A stretch of 64,000 nt of DNA from Arthrobacter sp. ES3-54 (GTDB lineage: Bacteria; Actinomycetota; Actinomycetes; Actinomycetales; Micrococcaceae), in the NCBI RefSeq assembly GCF_029504395.1, contig NZ_JAQFIF010000002.1, forward strand, positions 372,001 to 436,000. Reading direction: 5' to 3'. Below the pieces are notes generated by a model. It ran no database searches. It saw nothing but the letters and a program-made list of their open reading frames with translations, and was not told the origin of the DNA. The position numbers were made by a program, and so were the translations under genes. Below are positions 63,905 to 64,000 of this stretch, in pieces; the first letter of the stretch is position 1, and the number at the start of each line of letters is the position of its first letter.

Positions 63905-64000
63905 GTGAGTCCAATGGCACAGGGCACGGTGATCGACGGCGGTGCTGTCGATGAACTACAGACATCCTTTCGGGGTGAACTCGTCCGTCCGGATGATGCC
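63905..64000 (+). CDS. FAD-binding (BBE-like) oxidoreductase, N-terminus only
   Basis: GTG 63905 or ATG 63914 opens a frame that runs off the window: VIDGGAVDELQTSFRGELVRPDDA. This resembles the start of the FAD-linked oxidases with a berberine-bridge domain (xxLRxxFxGELxxPGDxGYDxAR). Preceded by AGAGAGG. Only 32 codons are visible. Confidence 0.6.
   Translation, partial: MSPMAQGTVIDGGAVDELQTSFRGELVRPDDA

Overview
The window looks like high-GC actinobacterial DNA, probably Arthrobacter or a relative in the Micrococcaceae. This rests on gene content (cat/ben aromatic genes, ECF sigma, GAF-ANTAR, DUF5996, LUD, 2HCT transporter), frequent GTG/TTG starts and GC-rich codon use. It was read by eye, with no database search. 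It reads as a catabolic and regulatory accessory region full of broken genes and mobile-element scars.

Layout. 1-6.3 kb (+): catechol ortho-cleavage genes (LysR regulator, catB, catC, catA), an AAHS-type MFS permease, a benD-like dehydrogenase and a flavin reductase. 6.3-14.7 kb: ruins, an ECF sigma/membrane anti-sigma-like pair, orphan small proteins (one resembling the GyrA tower domain) and two unrecognised larger proteins. 14.9-21.9 kb: MarR, LUD protein, Gfo/Idh/MocA oxidoreductase, small membrane protein, frameshifted luciferase-family monooxygenase, DUF5996, UBP zinc finger and a GAF-ANTAR protein. 23-26.2 kb: MarR with three operators, a second luciferase-family monooxygenase and DoxX. 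26.8-31 kb: ABM-like protein, acetyltransferase, resolvase relic, orphan DctP lipoprotein and a P-loop kinase. 31.8-40.8 kb: frameshifted sugar epimerase, then a beta-oxidation-like operon (acyl-CoA synthetase, enoyl-CoA hydratase, SDR, thiolase) with a divergent TetR, and an esterase. 41-49 kb: TetR regulators, ABM protein, aldo/keto reductase, two MmcQ/YjbR proteins, a complete rarA, broken esterase and sulfurtransferase genes, and a VOC/HxlR pair. 49.2-50.5 kb: an IS110-family element. 52-62.4 kb: an organic-acid catabolic region (TPP enzyme, 2-hydroxyacid dehydrogenase, tartrate/isopropylmalate-type dehydrogenase; 2HCT transporter, HMG-CoA-lyase-like enzyme, family III CoA-transferase, IclR). 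62.8-64 kb: a broken glycosidase tail and the start of an FAD oxidoreductase.

The feature tying the right-hand two thirds together is a dispersed direct repeat, called R1 here. A full copy holds res-like inverted repeats, the 5' part of a decayed serine resolvase gene, an intrinsic terminator (minus strand), the 3' end of a tRNA (minus strand, best fit tRNA-Leu), and an 8+3+8 bp dyad about 90 bp further on. The tRNA 3' end occurs five times in one orientation (22978, 26625, 31748, 51379, 63423), always without the rest of the tRNA. Partial R1 copies lie at 6956 and 14315, and a related repeat (R2) at 22519 and 29809. Each interval holds its own small catabolic cassette with its own regulator, and several genes are cut at the copies. 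This suggests modules accreted one after another at tRNA-end/resolvase junctions, as in a tandem genomic island, although no intact integrase or resolvase is present here.

Many genes carry a single frameshift, several of them +1 in a G or C run. Either the region is decaying or the assembly has homopolymer errors.
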